DNA from: Paracentrotus lividus
Lineage: Eukaryota > Echinodermata > Echinoidea > Camarodonta > Echinidae
Reading direction: 5' to 3'
DNA: 64,000 bases
Assembly: GCA_940671915.1 (NCBI GenBank)
Contig: CALNVZ010002974.1
Span: 42,493,679-42,557,678, forward strand
Shown piece by piece: positions 47,401 to 53,514 of the stretch. The position numbers and the translations under genes were made by a program. Positions within the stretch are counted from its first letter, which is position 1. Each line of letters opens with the position of its first letter. A model generated the notes under the pieces. That model was given only the letters and a program-made list of their open reading frames with translations, was not told the DNA's origin and searched no databases.

Positions 47401-47410
47401 GACTGAGTAA
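23686..47410 (+). CDS. E2F: Activator-class E2F transcription factor (whole gene, exons listed separately)
   Basis: Proposed exons are 23686-23931, 24553-24664, 25230-25452, 30100-30179, 33297-33410, 34729-34867, 35849-36027 and 47263-47410. In order they encode an N-terminal region with a [12 protein letters not shown] basic/cyclin-binding patch, the winged-helix DNA-binding domain with [13 protein letters not shown], part of the marked-box region ([14 protein letters not shown]...[15 protein letters not shown] and [20 protein letters not shown]), an acidic serine stretch, and a pocket-protein-binding motif [16 protein letters not shown]. This set places it with E2F1/2/3, which pair with DP proteins in the nucleus to switch on S-phase genes and are held by retinoblastoma proteins. 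The leucine-rich dimerisation exon expected between 30179 and 33297 was not found. The exon at 35849 needs two indel corrections. The link to the last exon is inferred. Confidence 0.8.
24553..24664 (+). CDS. E2F: E2F exon 2 (basic/cyclin-binding patch)
   Basis: Acceptor TTCACAG, donor GTAAAA, phase 1. It starts AKRKLELD, matching the cyclin A-binding and nuclear-localisation patch of E2F1-3, then a Ser/Pro/Lys linker [13 protein letters not shown] leading to the DNA-binding domain. Confidence 0.8.
24665..25229 (+). other. E2F intron 2, dense in TAGGCCTA
   Basis: Within about 220 bp (24680-24900) the octamer TAGGCCTA and the variant TCTAGGCCTA recur at least five times. Otherwise it is AT-rich intron sequence. 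Confidence 0.5.
25230..25452 (+). CDS. E2F: E2F exon 3 (winged-helix DNA-binding domain)
   Basis: Acceptor CCCCTAG, donor GTAAGT, phase 2 at the end. Encodes [20 protein letters not shown], then [19 protein letters not shown], then [20 protein letters not shown] and IQWK. The RRIYD motif contacts the TTTSSCGC site and VLEG closes the winged helix. The domain is intact and nearly identical to activator E2Fs of other animals. Confidence 0.95.
27085..27291. mobile_element. GAGACGTCTC-rich MITE, copy 2
   Basis: Ends AGGGTGGTTTCTCAC and GTGAGATACCATCCT. It lies in reverse orientation relative to the copy at 4809-5036, with the same interior of GGAGACGTCTC, TTTCCGCGACTCATGA and GTTTCAAAGTAGTTTCCGCG segments. 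Confidence 0.75.
28305..29960. mobile_element. 1.65-kb fold-back element in E2F intron 3
   Basis: The arms 28434-29048 and 29310-29945 are inverted copies at roughly 90% identity with a ~260-bp spacer. Both contain GGGGGCGTGGCCAAAAAATG or its near complement. The outer ends read CAGGGGGCCGTTTCATTA and TAATGAAATGCTCCCCTG. Short open frames in each arm mirror each other and are not genes. A smaller MITE sits inside the left end. Confidence 0.7.
28318..28441. mobile_element. 124-bp MITE nested in the fold-back's left end
   Basis: The terminal inverted repeats are TTTCATTAAAGGACTTGTCG at the left and its complement CGACAAGTCCTTTCATGAAA at the right, extending into GGACGTTTTATCCGACAAA. The arms are about 37 bp with one or two mismatches. 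Strong hairpin, no coding. Confidence 0.75.
30100..30179 (+). CDS. E2F: E2F exon 4 (linker after the DNA-binding domain)
   Basis: Acceptor CATGTGCAG, donor GTTAGT, entering in phase 2 and leaving in phase 1. Joins to exon 3 as [21 protein letters not shown] and ends SAETVNLHS. It sits where E2Fs begin the linker to the coiled-coil, and the length and phases fit. The residues are variable in the family, so support comes mainly from splicing and position. Confidence 0.65.
30180..33296 (+). other. E2F intron 4; expected dimerisation exon not found
   Basis: Contains a small inverted-repeat element near 30385-30475 (GGTTGCCCTGCCGGGCAACC and a second GGTTGCCCGA), poly(G/C) runs near 31706 and 31804-31830, and the MITE at 32898-33035. 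An exon for the leucine-rich dimerisation segment should lie here; no frame on the + strand resembles it. Confidence 0.5.
32898..33035. mobile_element. MITE with AGAAGGGCGCTATTA arms, copy 1
   Basis: Left GAACTAGAAGGGCGCTATTA and right AATAGCGCCCTTCTGGCTCT form inverted arms, with an additional internal AGAACCAGAAGGGTGCTATT. The outer ends resemble ATTATATCGTCTGTGGAGAG. A related copy is at 37018-37187. Confidence 0.6.
33297..33410 (+). CDS. E2F: E2F exon 5 (marked-box start)
   Basis: 38 codons, phase 0 to 0, ending before GTGAGT. Reads [20 protein letters not shown] then [18 protein letters not shown], the most conserved part of the E2F marked-box/coiled-coil region. The bases before the conserved start are a pyrimidine tract ending CATCACG; a CAG acceptor would appear if one C were removed. 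Upstream AGs exist (33246, 33259) but would add residues unlike any E2F. Confidence 0.85.
33411..34728 (+). other. E2F intron 5
   Basis: AT-rich, with a more GC-rich patch at about 33960-34160 that contains two TGACGTAAC/GTTACGTAAC palindromes (near 34120 and 34151), and the hairpin MITE at 34360-34525. No exon was seen. Confidence 0.5.
34360..34525. mobile_element. 166-bp MITE forming an almost complete hairpin
   Basis: Ends GCAAATAGTCACCTTTTGAT and its near complement ATCAACGGTGATTATTTGC. Pairing continues inward through CCAAATGA, ACTATCACTTCC, GCAAGCTGGAT and GCTATCTCTCCTC to a short loop at about 34444. Confidence 0.7.
34729..34867 (+). CDS. E2F: E2F exon 6 (marked-box end and acidic serine stretch)
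   Basis: Acceptor CCTCCAG, donor GTTAGT, phase 0 to 1. Encodes [20 protein letters not shown] followed by [20 protein letters not shown]. The [20 protein letters not shown] run is the standard end of the E2F marked box. The acidic tail is typical of linker sequence before the activation domain. Confidence 0.85.
34868..35848 (+). repeat. E2F intron 6 with a 77-base poly(A) run
   Basis: An unbroken A run covers 35010-35086. Downstream, a CAGTGGACTTCCTTTATAAC segment (about 35130) and ATAATGGGAGTGGACTGTA (35558-35576) belong to a dispersed repeat seen again at 38332-38350 and 42847-42865. Confidence 0.6.
35849..36027 (+). CDS. E2F: E2F exon 7 (activation and pocket-binding region), two indels
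   Basis: Acceptor TTCGACAG. It first reads [20 protein letters not shown] then LLETDGSE; about 35930 the conserved reading moves to another frame as [20 protein letters not shown] then [15 protein letters not shown]...FSDL matches the retinoblastoma-binding motif (DY-x3-L-x5-[IF]-x-DLF). The next bases, CTCTTATTGATGC, hold two extra bases relative to the expected DLFDA. A donor GTATGA follows at 36028. Both defects may be assembly indels, since the residues on each side are conserved. If the donor is not used, a stop follows at once in two frames. Confidence 0.7.
37018..37187. mobile_element. MITE with GAAGGGCGCTATTA arms, copy 2
   Basis: Outer ends ATATCGTCTGTGGGAGCCAT and GGCTCCAAGCGACGATAT; internal arms AAAGGGCGCTATTACTGC and GGTAATAGCGCCCTTCTGGC. 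Same family as 32898-33035. Confidence 0.65.
38402..39184. mobile_element. 783-bp inverted-repeat element with a 30-base G run
   Basis: Ends TTAACCCTAAAAGGGCCGG and CCGGCCTTTTAGGGTTAA. Just inside are GGGGCCTAATCAGCCCCCCC at the left and GGGGGGCCTAATGAGCCCCC at the right. An uninterrupted G run covers 38419-38448. The interior is AT-rich without a gene. Confidence 0.65.
39836..40240. other. Assembly gap with duplicated, error-rich flanks
   Basis: A 25-base N gap lies at 40027-40051. About 175 bp to its left (39836-40010) repeats the sequence to its right (40052-40236), shared words including GACAGTTTCGTG and GAAGAAAAAATACAGCTTCA, but the left copy lacks scattered single bases. This looks like an unmerged contig-end overlap, not a biological tandem repeat. 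Confidence 0.85.
41312..41508. mobile_element. 197-bp MITE, GTACCAGCCGCACAGAAAC ends
   Basis: Left GTACCAGCCGCACAGAAAC pairs with right GTTTCTGTGCGGCCCGTAC. Pairing continues through GTTAGCGCTAACAGG and CCTGTTAGCACTGAC. Non-coding. Confidence 0.65.
43523..43782. mobile_element. GAGACGTCTC-rich MITE, copy 3
   Basis: Ends TGGTATCTCACTTCGCGG and GCAAAGTGAGATATCACC; interior CGCGGAGATGTCTCC, GAAACTACTTTGAGACGG and GAAGACGTCTCTGC. Same family as 4809-5036 and 27085-27291, slightly longer. Confidence 0.75.
44125..45124. mobile_element. 1.0-kb mariner-type palindrome flanked by TA
   Basis: Left end TACACTGTTGCTCATAAAGG and right end CCTTTATGAGCGACAGTGTA. Both are followed inward by GGTTGGATATTTTT or its complement, and TA occurs at each border. 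The arms pair for about 430 bp each (GGGCCCCTTTTTTGTT against AACAAAAAAGGGGCCCC) around an AT-rich centre. No transposase frame survives. Confidence 0.7.
45505..46801. mobile_element. 1.3-kb mariner-type fold-back, complete copy
   Basis: Ends TA-GTCAGGCAGCCAGCTCGG and CCGAGCTGGCTGCCTGAC-TA, giving a TA target duplication with terminal inverted repeats. The arms pair along almost the whole element, passing through GAGGTACCAGTAGTAAAGTA, ATCGAAAACAGTGAGAGTTT and GTGCATGTGAATGATGCTGT. The centre is near 46160. A left-truncated copy lies at 7556-8559. Non-autonomous. Confidence 0.75.
47263..47410 (+). CDS. E2F: Terminal exon, probably the end of E2F
   Basis: Acceptor TTTTCCTTTTCAG, one base to finish a codon, then 48 codons and TAA. 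Reads [20 protein letters not shown] then [14 protein letters not shown] and ends [11 protein letters not shown], an acidic tail. Its phase fits exon 7: GC from 36026-36027 plus A makes the alanine of DLFDA, and the next residue Y matches the DAY seen in other E2Fs. No other upstream exon could feed it. No domain is present. The alternative is the last exon of an unrecognised gene. Confidence 0.5.
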
Positions 47411-47424
47411 ATCTGGCTAGTCAT

Positions 47425-47478
47425 TGGAACAGGTGCTACAGGAAAGCCATTCTCCTATTTGATGCAACTAGAGAGTAC
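47425..47478 (+). repeat. Left half of a repeat-borne unit split by the LTR element
   Basis: GTGCTACAGGAAAGCCATTC followed by CCTATTTGATGCAACTAGAG aligns with 60566-60612. The match resumes at 48766-48900. The unit was therefore whole before the LTR element inserted. Confidence 0.65.
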
Positions 47479-47963
47479 TGTTGTAGGAATGGATGTTCAC
47501 TCATTAAGGCTTAACTTCTGTTAAGTACCTGGTGAGTCTAGCGCCATCTATTGCCTACAAACACCACGCAAGACACCATATAACACATGAATATATAGTG
47601 GCACGTATATGCGCGTCTGAGCGCTGCGAGCTCTCATCCAGTCTCTTTTTGCACGGATCCTGGATACAGTCAGTTAACAGTTTACACTCAACGACTCTAT
47701 CCGATACGTGTACGACGAGCACCAGTAGTACTAAGCAATTGCAAGACCCTGGGTGATCCAGACTTTGGATAAGCTTCGGAAAGACCTCAGGTGAGTGGTT
47801 TTACGGATTATTCATCCCTGTAATCGACGTTATAGTCGCGATAACCAGTTTATGTTATCTTATTGTACCCTATAAATTGTAACCCTCAGACAAGTATACT
47901 AATTGAATCTACTCGACGGTTATTTCTATTTATCTTACCGCTCGGATAACACGAATTACGACA
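47479..47963. repeat. 5' LTR (485 bp)
   Basis: TG...CA ends; the 3' third matches 48688-48761. The sequence just after it (TTGGCGTAGTCGGCAG) is the presumed primer-binding site. Confidence 0.65.
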
Positions 47964-48315
47964 TTGGCGTAGTCGGCAGTATTTACACGGGACTGTTTGC
48001 CACCTGCACTATCGTCAGTAGATTCACCTAGTATTTATATTTTTGTTCCAAAAATACGGCCATTCAAGATCGGCAGAAAGTATTCATATACTAACTATAC
48101 CACCAGTGAATATCTGTTTTATCAATATCAGGGACGATTTTCATTGGATGGAGTAGATTTTTCGTGAATTTGTTGTATTTTCGTAAACGTAGCGTAAATG
48201 TTTTGTGTGGGGATTCACCATTCGGTAACCCGCGTGTATTGTATATTCTGCAGCGTGTGTGTGTATGCCTGTAGCGAGTGCTCATCGTGACTGTTGCCTT
48301 TGTATGCTTTTGTGT

Positions 48316-48511
48316 ATAATAAAATAATAATACATTGTATTTCTATAGCGCTTATAACAGATGTTTCAAAGCGCTTTACATAAACATACACATAATTAAT
48401 ACACATAATATATAATATGAAAACTTTAATTAAGGAAAATTATTAATACAAAGCATGTTAAGAATTACTACATTGTGTATAACTTAAGAAACGAGCAAAT
48501 GGGGTGTAGAT
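48316..48511. mobile_element. SINE-like insert with TATAGCGCTTATA core and 11-bp target duplication
   Basis: TGCTTTTGTGT occurs at 48305-48315 and again at 48512-48522, bracketing 196 bp. The insert begins ATAATAAAATAATAATACAT and contains TTTCTATAGCGCTTATAAC and CAAAGCGCTTTAC, the core of a dispersed repeat common in marine invertebrate DNA. It lies inside the LTR element, so it is younger. Confidence 0.6.
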
Positions 48512-48687
48512 TGCTTTTGTGTGCAATGCTATTTTACGTTCAGTGTTCGTTGTGTGATTGGGGCTGTAGTTGCCTTGTGCGTGGACTTGTCCGGACCTGT
48601 TGGAAGATAGATCTTTCTTCCTTGGGACAGCGAAGTCGCTACCGCCTAGCTTAGTGATTTTTGGTGTATTTGAGTGTGTGCTAGCAT

Positions 48688-48761
48688 AGAGTATACTAAT
48701 TGAATCTACTAGACGGTAATATCTATTTATCTTTACCGCTCGGATAAAACGAATTACGACA
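48688..48761. repeat. Truncated 3' LTR
   Basis: 74 bp matching 47890-47963 with a few differences; only the 3' end of the LTR remains. Confidence 0.65.
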
Positions 48762-48765
48762 GTAC

Positions 48766-48905
48766 ACTGGAAATTATGTGAGATAATGTTGTTTCATGAA
48801 GCTCCAAGAAATTTCAGAAAAGAAACTCTATACTCTTACTCAAGAGGCAACTGTATCTTTAAATATAAAAGAAATAGGGAGATGCCGATCAACTAAAGAC
48901 AGTCA
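48766..48905 (+). repeat. Right half of the split repeat-borne unit
   Basis: CATGAAGCTCCAAGAAATTT, GAGGCAACTGTATCTTTAAA and CGATCAACTAAAGACAG align with 60640-60748. In this copy the reading frame is broken. Confidence 0.65.
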
Positions 48906-49555
48906 AGAATCTCAAGAGCATGTTTGCAAAGGGAGAGGGGGTCAAGACAAGGGAAGAAGCGTGGCAGGAAATTAAAAGCATGAGGAGGGAAATGATAAGA
49001 AGGTCAGAAATCAAGGGCAATGTCCGACCTTATTTACAAGAAAGCTGTAAAACCCTAGAAAAATGAAACTTGGAAGACAACTCCTGATTGTTTTGGCCTA
49101 CATGTTGCTTGTCAATGTGGAGGCAATTTTAGGTTAGCTTGAAGTTTGCAGGCTTAGGAACCCCTTACGTTTGCAGACGAGAGCACTGAAATTGATGGAT
49201 CCAGGAGGCCAATTCCCTCAAGGCTAGAGTAAGTCTTACATTTTTTATGGCTGTTAAAGTAGCTGGTCTCGATTTCATTGAATCATCCAACAAAGCAAGA
49301 AAGAAACTAACCAGTCAGGAGTGGCAGGGATACATTCAGTTCATGAAAGGCTAAACAACAATGAGAGTCAATGTGAAACTTCCTCATTGATTCCCCATGG
49401 CCCATTGATTGTTCAAATAGCTATTATTTAGACATGAATATGAATTTGGCAAAAGAGTTTGTGGAAAATACAGACAAATGTACTGTGAATGTCAGAATGA
49501 ACTTTATGAGAAAAGTTCTAAAAGAAGAGACTAAATGACACGGAAAAGGGCAAAT
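48906..49555. other. Degenerate repeat DNA, nothing recognised
   Basis: Purine-rich, codon-like sequence with stops in all frames. No family could be named. Confidence 0.35.
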
Positions 49556-50290
49556 TAAGTGCACTACTTTAAAAGCACTGAGAAACATTTGCAAAATCTA
49601 AAAGTGACATCAGGAGATGTGGTGTTCTTCAGCATGAAAATGATTAACCCACAACCTCCCCAGAGGCATCTCCAATCGTTTAGGTTAAAAAAGAAAGATG
49701 GCACCACACGTCCCAGTGTCGATTACTGCAAACTAAACTCTGTGACCAAATTTGACTGCTTTCCACTCCCTAAAATTGAGGAATGTCTGGATAGTTTTCT
49801 CCACCCTTGGATCCAATCAGTTTGAAGTCAAAGAAGAGAACAGGCCCAAAACTGCATTCCGAACAAGGTCTTGTCTGTATGAGTACATACAGTAGTTTAT
49901 ATGCTATTTAGACTCTCGAATGCACTGAGAACCATTGAAAGGTGCATGGAATTAGTGATGAAAGGTCTCCAACGGAAAATGCTGCTAGTCTACCTGGATG
50001 ATCTTATAATCTTCAGTAAAACTTGCGATGACCCTTACAAAAATATATCAATGGTATAGATGGTATTTCAATGGTATACCACTAAAATACCATTGGATAC
50101 CACTGAAATACCATTGGGGATTTTTGTAAGGGGAGCACCTGTACACTATTGCAAGAGGAGGTTCTCTACCTGGGCCATATGGAGTAAAACCAAATCCAGA
50201 GAGTGTTAGTGCTGCAGCCGAGTGGGAAACTCCAACTACAAGTGAGATGTGCTTTCTTTCTTGGGACATTGCTCTTACTTATCAAAAGTT
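49556..50290 (+). pseudogene. Ty3/gypsy-type reverse transcriptase, degenerate
   Basis: Fragments in order are LKKKDGTTRPSVDYCKLNSV, TKFDCFPLPKIEECLDS, RPKTAF, MELVMKGLQRKMLLVYLDDL followed by IIFSK, and farther on GVKPNPESVSAAAEWETPT in another frame. These match the palm of Ty3/gypsy polymerases; YLDD is the catalytic motif. Several frameshifts, stops and a 102-bp MITE insertion (50032-50133) break it, and the stretch between the first and second motifs is shortened. No protease or RNase H part was recognised. The integrase tail at 53016 may be from the same or a related element. Confidence 0.75.
50032..50133. mobile_element. 102-bp palindromic MITE inserted in the reverse transcriptase
   Basis: Ends CCCTTACAAAAAT and ATTTTTGTAAGGG; the interior repeats AATGGTATTTCAATGGTAT in both orientations. 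It interrupts the reverse transcriptase just after the YLDD region. Confidence 0.7.
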
Positions 50291-50370
50291 CAACATTTTC
50301 AATGTAGTGTCATCCAAATCTGACATCATCTTAAGCACTGACATGTACAAGCCAGACTCGGTGAATGTTA
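50283..50370 (+). pseudogene. Fragment of the PIN-like repeat family seen at 54991
   Basis: AACATTTTCAATGTAGTGTC and GACATGTACAAGCCAGACTC align with 55232-55318 almost base for base. It encodes INIFNVVSSKSDIILS-type residues and stops at 50370. Only about 85 bp of the family remains here. Confidence 0.65.
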
Positions 50371-51190
50371 TTGACTATTGTGCCCAATGTCTATAGTGGG
50401 ATCAGGAAAAGATTTACAAGACCTTCTACTACTGGGAAGGAAGTGATGGAGGCTATAAACAGTTTATATTGAAAGCAGCAACTCACTTTCTTTCTACATG
50501 TAGGCTTTATTGAGATCGCTCTCAAAAGACTTGTTAAACCTGGAAAAGATCTACGAAGACCTTGCTCTAGAAAGGAGGTGATGGAAACCAAGCAGTACAT
50601 ATTGAAGGTAACACATTTCCAAAAACAAAGAAAAGGGCTGGTACCCAACCAAATCCACAGGCCAAGCAAACTGGGAAAAAGTGGTTGACACCAAGAGGAG
50701 GTAGGCGTCCTGCGATGAACATAGCAGCAGCCTATGAGAGAATAAATTCATTTTGGGAAAGGAGAAAGGAGAAACTTAAGGTAAGAAATTTCTTTTTATC
50801 AACCGATTTCATTCTAATTGGAGTTTATTTTGAAGTATTTTACACACATTGCAATTGGTTCGAATGAGATAAAGGGGAATAAGACAAAGAGTTCCCCAAA
50901 TAAAAAACGACATTTTGGGATGATTTTGAAAATTATAATCTTGATAATGTAATTAGAATTGAACAAAGCAAGAGATGCTAGATGTAATCTAGTTTACAGG
51001 AACATGGCTATGAGCTTGAAGTTCCTGAAAAGAAGCAACAAAGAAGATAAAGCTAGTAAAGAAAATTTAAAAAAATAAAAGATAAGATATCATAACACTC
51101 ATCAGGAATTGGATCAGAGGCAAGGGTTGGGATGAAATATGCAGAAATGTGTGTGTTTTTATTTTTTATTTTGTACATTTGTGTTGTGCC
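50371..51190. other. Repeat-derived DNA with possible small exon
   Basis: Two degenerate copies of a ~75-bp segment (GAAGACCTTGCTCTAGAAAG near 50555 and AAGACCTTCTACTACTGGGA near 50419). A short basic frame (about 50685-50780, PRGGRRPAMNIAAAYERINS) ends at a GTAAGA donor. No family was recognised. Confidence 0.3.
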
Positions 51191-51197
51191 CCTAAAG

Positions 51198-51434
51198 GAA
51201 GACATTTCAAACATGTCGCGAGAAGAGATTGAAGATCTCCTATTTCGTGCTCTCGAGAAGTGTCCAGGAATGATTTTTGACATAATGGCTCCGCAGCCTG
51301 TGCCTCCATTGGAACCTCCACAGGAACAGCTTGATTGGTGTACTTGTGGCAATCGCATCTAAATGCCGACATATGCAGAATGTTTGTGCTGTCGACACAC
51401 ACTGGAAGAGTGTACCTCTACATCGCCTGAATAA
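51198..51434 (+). pseudogene. P2X7-type intracellular (zinc-binding) domain, in-frame stop
   Basis: From ATG at 51213: MSREEIEDLLFRALEKCPGM, then PLEPPQEQLDWCTCGNRI, then TAA. The same frame continues with MPTYAECLCCRHTLEECTS and a second stop at 51434. W-C-x-C-G-x4-M-P-T...C-L-C-C...C is the cysteine pattern of the P2X purinoceptor 7 intracellular domain. In invertebrates this domain is often found away from any channel, in multicopy genes. No channel segments are visible. The in-frame TAA, a single codon inside the motif, marks a broken copy unless it is a read error. A splice acceptor could lie at 51196-51197. Confidence 0.7.
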
Positions 51435-52211
51435 AGCCCATTTGATTTTGACAGAAGCCATATAGAATGATGTAAATTGAAGTTTACATCGACTATACAC
51501 CTACAGGTCCCTTTTTTGGCAGAATACCTTTACAAATTGTAGGGATCCCATGCCCCCCTTTATATTTTTATACTTATCACATCTTGATATTTAACTTTTA
51601 TCTTTTTAATTTCAAGAAAGTGACTAGTCATCATAAACTGCACATTCCATCAAAGTTGATTGCAAGCAAACAATGAACAAACAATTTTATTGGATATGAA
51701 ATCATGTATTTGAGTCATAAATAAGTTGTGTTTTGGGGCTGCACATCATTATACCGTGATACTTCGCGAGGGGATTTCGACAAGCCGTTTGCTCCGTTAA
51801 TGAGGTTTTTGATTGACTCAAGCCTGTTACAAAACACAATAAAAAAATAAATGCATGATTACTGCCTTCAGACGAGTGTTTTTCTTTAGGAGAAAGGCTT
51901 TTATAATTCGACTTGGACCCGTGTTATTTTAATTCATTTTTTTGCCCATAAAATAATAAAATTTCTATCAAGGGTTCAATTTTAATTTTTGCCCTGAAGG
52001 TATTTCAGCTAATCACAGATGAAGCCAGTCTCATGCAATGTGGCAGATGCCTATAACCTGGAAGGTGAGCCACACAACAGGGCAATAAGGCATGCAGGGT
52101 ATAGATCGTTTGTCTTTTGGCAGCATGGTCGCCTTGGCCAAGGAGAGTGGTGCCCAGCTGCTGTGTAACAACAATTCCCAGATTATATCAATAGACAGAA
52201 AGTGAAAGTTG
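51435..52211. other. Non-coding stretch, nothing recognised
   Basis: AT-rich, with no supported gene. A short GC-richer piece at 52025-52170 shows no family match. Confidence 0.35.
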
Positions 52212-52404
52212 CCAGATTCCTTTTACCACAATTTCCTTCTGTTGGCTGTTTCTATATTCTGTTTGTCTAGTTCAGTGTTCCTGTCAACCCATTGTGACTA
52301 TGCAGACGATTTGCTCAAACTCTTTGTTAGCAATTGGGGCAGTTTGTAAGGACGGGCATTACATTTTTCTCTCAATGAAATACATTTTTTCTTTTGTATT
52401 TCAG

Positions 52405-52622
52405 ATCAGAGGATGTTCAATCTTCTCGAAACTGTGCTACAAAAGCTAGATAGGCATGAGCAACTGCTCATTGAGATTGCAAGAAGGCAGGGAGGGCCAA
52501 TGCCAGCTGATCCAGAATTAGACGAAGACGTGGGTCTGCCACAATTACCTTGTGAGACTCGGAAGGCTCTTCAAGAGCTCAACACTCTCCTGGAGAATTC
52601 TGGAGCTGCATGCAAAAAACTG
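52405..52622 (+). CDS. DUF4806-like protein, exon (copy A)
   Basis: Acceptor TTTGTATTTCAG, donor GTAAGC. Frame: QRMFNLLETVLQKLDRHEQ, LLIEIARRQGGPMPADP, ELDEDVGLPQLPCETRKALQ, ELNTLLENSG. An N-terminal amphipathic helix is followed by LP-x4-T-x3-L-x2-L-x3-L, the usual start of DUF4806. It ends in phase 0, which would fit the exon at 58902. This copy has no downstream partner before the retroelement tail at 53016, so the gene is truncated here. The function of DUF4806 is unknown. Confidence 0.6.
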
Positions 52623-52631
52623 GTAAGCAAA

Positions 52632-52657
52632 ATGTGTGTGTGTGTGTGTGTGTGTTT
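52632..52657. repeat. (GT)n microsatellite
   Basis: About 12 TG units just after the exon donor; absent from the second copy, where a T and G run stands instead. Confidence 0.8.
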
Positions 52658-53015
52658 GAGAGTTTTTTTGTCCTGTCTCATCTATAAGAGTACATGGCCA
52701 TGCATTTTGAACTTGCCCCATTTTGTGTCACGGCACCAAAATCCAAAAATTTATGTACCTATCAGATCAAGGTGTCGTAACTTTAAAAATGTCAACTTTA
52801 TCCCTATAAAAGTATACATTTCCTAAAAGGAAATATCCTGATGATTTCAAAAATGGTATTCAAAATAAAGTCAGGTATTGTGGTAACACCTTGTGTGGGA
52901 AAATGTTTGATTTTTGAGGGCCCTATTTGTTTATATTATTTTTTGGAGCCCCTGTATCTTTCCTCACTTTGCTCTGACCAGTAACTTTTCACCATATTTG
53001 AAAGCATGGCAAACA

Positions 53016-53350
53016 GTATTCGTAAGGCACATGATGCTGCCGTAATACCCTTCAAGCAACTCAGAAAAGGATGAAGAGGGATTATAATGTAAAGCTGTAT
53101 GTCCGTCATTTTCAAGAGGGTGATCGTGTGTATCTTCTGGATACGGTTATGATGAAGGGCAAGTGTAAGAAGCTTTCACCTCCTTGGAAGGGGCCCGCCG
53201 TGATCGTAAAAAGATAAACACCTTATCTATACCGAAATAGTGTACAGGAATAAAGCCTTAATCGTCAATCATGACAGGTTTAAGAAGTGCATGGATACAC
53301 GTGTTACCCCCAAAGCACTTAGAAAAGAGATCTTTTCTGTTTCTTTGAAA
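53016..53350 (+). pseudogene. Ty3/gypsy integrase C-terminal tail, degenerate
   Basis: One frame reads RRDYNVKLYVRHFQEGDRVY, LLDTVMMKGKCKKLSPPWKG, PAVIV. After a shift another reads VYRNKALIVNHDRFKKCMDT. GD-x-VYLLD, KL-x-P-x-W-x-GP and VNHDR-[LF]-K-x-C are landmarks of the module after the integrase core in Ty3/gypsy polyproteins. The DDE core is not present upstream. Stops and at least two shifts make it non-functional. Confidence 0.7.
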
Positions 53351-53354
53351 GGCA

Positions 53355-53487
53355 GATGACGGAACTCTAATGATCCAGTGTGATGGTTGTAATGAGTGGT
53401 TTCACGGTAAATGTGTAGGAATTACCATCGCTGAAAGTTTTGAATATTGATAAATATTTTTGCCCCTTTTGTAAACAAATTAAGTGA
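53355..53487 (+). pseudogene. Partial PHD finger following the integrase tail
   Basis: Reads DDGTLMIQCDGCNEWFHGKC then VGIT, and after a one-base shift IDKYFCPFCKQIK and stop. C-x2-C, FH, C and C-x2-C correspond to ligands 3-8 of a C4HC3 PHD finger; the first two cysteines are missing. PHD fingers bind histone H3 tails. Its position straight after an integrase tail suggests a chromatin-targeting module of the retroelement, though it may be a captured host exon. Confidence 0.65.
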
Positions 53488-53514
53488 TTTCTTTTATTTG
53501 TTCATTAACCTGTA

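Larger units (their letters stand above)
47479..48761. mobile_element. Short internally deleted LTR retrotransposon
   Basis: A 5' LTR covers 47479-47963, starting TGTTGTAGGAATGG and ending AATTACGACA. It is followed by TTGGCGTAGTCGGCAG, the expected place for a primer-binding site. The last 74 bp of the LTR recur at 48688-48761 (GTATACTAATTGAATCTACT...GAATTACGACA), giving a truncated 3' LTR. The host sequence GTAC (perhaps AGTAC) is present on both sides (47475-47478 and 48762-48765) as a target duplication. The interior codes for nothing recognisable. A Ty3/gypsy origin is likely from the 4-5-bp duplication and LTR form. Confidence 0.7.
52212..52990 (+). repeat. Segmental duplication A carrying a DUF4806-like exon
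   Basis: Matches 57280-58075 in the same orientation, through intron, exon and intron. Shared words include GTGTTCCTGTCAACCCAT, TTTGCTCAAACTCTTTGTT and CCTAAAAGGAAATATCCTGA. The two copies lie about 5.1 kb apart. Confidence 0.8.
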
